From Palsa-506 sp963836355 (GTDB taxonomy: Bacteria > Actinomycetota > Actinomycetes > Streptosporangiales > Streptosporangiaceae), in NCBI GenBank assembly GCA_963836355.1, contig CAWIJO010000004.1, forward strand, positions 129,171 to 193,170: a stretch of 64,000 nucleotides of DNA. The letters are read 5' to 3'. Below the pieces are notes generated by a model. That model worked only from the letters and a program-made list of their open reading frames with translations. It was not told the DNA's origin and searched no databases. Positions 63,592 through 64,000 of the stretch are shown in pieces. The stretch's first letter is position 1, and every line of letters starts with the position of its first letter. The translations under genes and the position numbers were made by a program.

Positions 63592-63648
63592 TGAAGCGGT
63601 TTTTATTAGAATTCTTTTTTTTTTTTTTCTTTGTTATTTTACAGCAGC
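63573..63648. other. AT-rich patch with poly-T run at the brxC-pglX junction
   Basis: About 76 bp of mostly A and T, including a run of 14 Ts and GAATTC, interrupts GC-rich DNA. It contains the pglX start (ATGAAATTATTAGATACT on the minus strand) and the whole brxC-pglX spacer. On the coding strand the tract is poly-A just upstream of pglX. Confidence 0.8.
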
Positions 63649-63652
63649 GCGC

Positions 63653-64000
63653 CTAGGAGCGCATGAGGTACACGTCGAAGTCCTCCGGGCTTTCCAGCAC
63701 GCCGTGGACACCCGGCGCGGTGATCGTCCTGACCGAGACGATCGGCTTCACGGGTGGCGGTTCAGGGTCATCGGCGCCGCCTGCGGACCGCTCGGATGAC
63801 GCGAGCAGCTCGAGCAACTCGGGGTAGACCGTCTCCTCGAAGCTGTTGCCCTGCTCGCGGATGAGTGCGATCTGCGTCTCGCTGCCAGGGCTCAGGGTGA
63901 TGATCTCGTCGATCGTGCGAACGACCCTCTGCCTTGCGTCCTGCGTTGCGTCCTCGTAATAGGCGCTGCTAAGGCACTTCGGTCTTGCGGCCCTCGATAG
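63653..64000 (-). CDS. brxC: BREX ATPase BrxC, 3' end only
   Basis: The last ~115 residues of BrxC are visible: YYEDATQDARQRVVRTIDEI, LIREQGNSFEETVYPELLELLASS, then a Pro-rich linker and PIVSVRTITAPGVHGVLESPEDFDVYLMRS before the TAG at 63653. The C-terminal vvSfr...l.t.eDvd.Yl pattern is typical, but the usual final ~20 residues (LRxALLAEIxAGKRI-like) are missing, so the end is truncated at the AT-rich patch. Another break near 63973 is likely, since IEGRKTEV just upstream lies in a different frame. BrxC is a large P-loop ATPase thought to recruit other BREX proteins. Confidence 0.8.
   Translation of the reverse strand, partial: LSRAARPKCLSSAYYEDATQDARQRVVRTIDEIITLSPGSETQIALIREQGNSFEETVYPELLELLASSERSAGGADDPEPPPVKPIVSVRTITAPGVHGVLESPEDFDVYLMRS

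Overview
The window is GC-rich DNA (roughly 70% G+C over most of its length) from an actinomycete. The order clpP-clpP-clpX-valS-folC-DUF4233-ndk-mreBCD-mrdA-rodA-radical SAM pair-rne-rplU-rpmA-obgE, then nadD-rsfS-phosphoglycerate mutase-tRNA-Ala, matches the conserved core of Streptomyces/Streptosporangiales-type chromosomes. GTG and TTG starts are common. I cannot name the genus.

Layout. 1-12 kb is a loose set of accessory genes: an arylsulfatase cut by the left edge, several small membrane or unknown proteins, a protein built of 9-residue repeats next to an RDD protein, a GH15 glucoamylase/trehalase-like enzyme, and a large LuxR/MalT-type regulator split by one base. 12.4-39.2 kb is the housekeeping core: trigger factor, the Clp protease, valyl-tRNA synthetase, folate and nucleotide enzymes, the rod-shape/elongasome genes, RNase E/G with ribosomal proteins L21 and L27, and Obg. 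39.2-51.5 kb interrupts the usual obgE-to-nadD neighbourhood with a PEP-mutase remnant, an ArsR-type regulator, a histidine phosphatase, methionine aminopeptidase, an ICL/PEP-mutase enzyme, an MMPL transporter, a HelD-like helicase, an M48 peptidase, a DUF2237 protein, an internally deleted acyl-CoA carboxylase gene and a MetE-like enzyme. 51.9-54.1 kb returns to the core with nadD, rsfS, a phosphoglycerate mutase and tRNA-Ala(GGC).

From 54.1 kb to the right edge is a lower-GC genomic island. A tyrosine integrase sits just downstream of tRNA-Ala, and behind it on the minus strand is a BREX type 1 phage-defence operon read right to left: brxC (3' end only), pglX, pglZ, brxL. brxA and brxB would lie beyond the right edge. 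The most unusual gene is brxL: its AAA+ half is normal, but the C-terminal Lon-type peptidase half is missing and a domain closely resembling the C-terminal phospholipase-D-like domain of the eukaryotic ESCRT adaptor MITD1 takes its place.

Two features recur throughout. First, short tandem repeats (14 to 36 bp units) lie inside or between many genes. The most striking is a 24-bp array between mrdA and rodA that creates a ladder of overlapping ATGA stop-start codons. Second, single-base frameshifts break genes whose protein sequence is otherwise intact: the LuxR regulator, mrdA, the HelD-like gene, the phosphoglycerate mutase, and the pglX N-terminus with about seven breaks in 1 kb. Part of this is probably assembly error, so each break needs read-level confirmation before being called biology.
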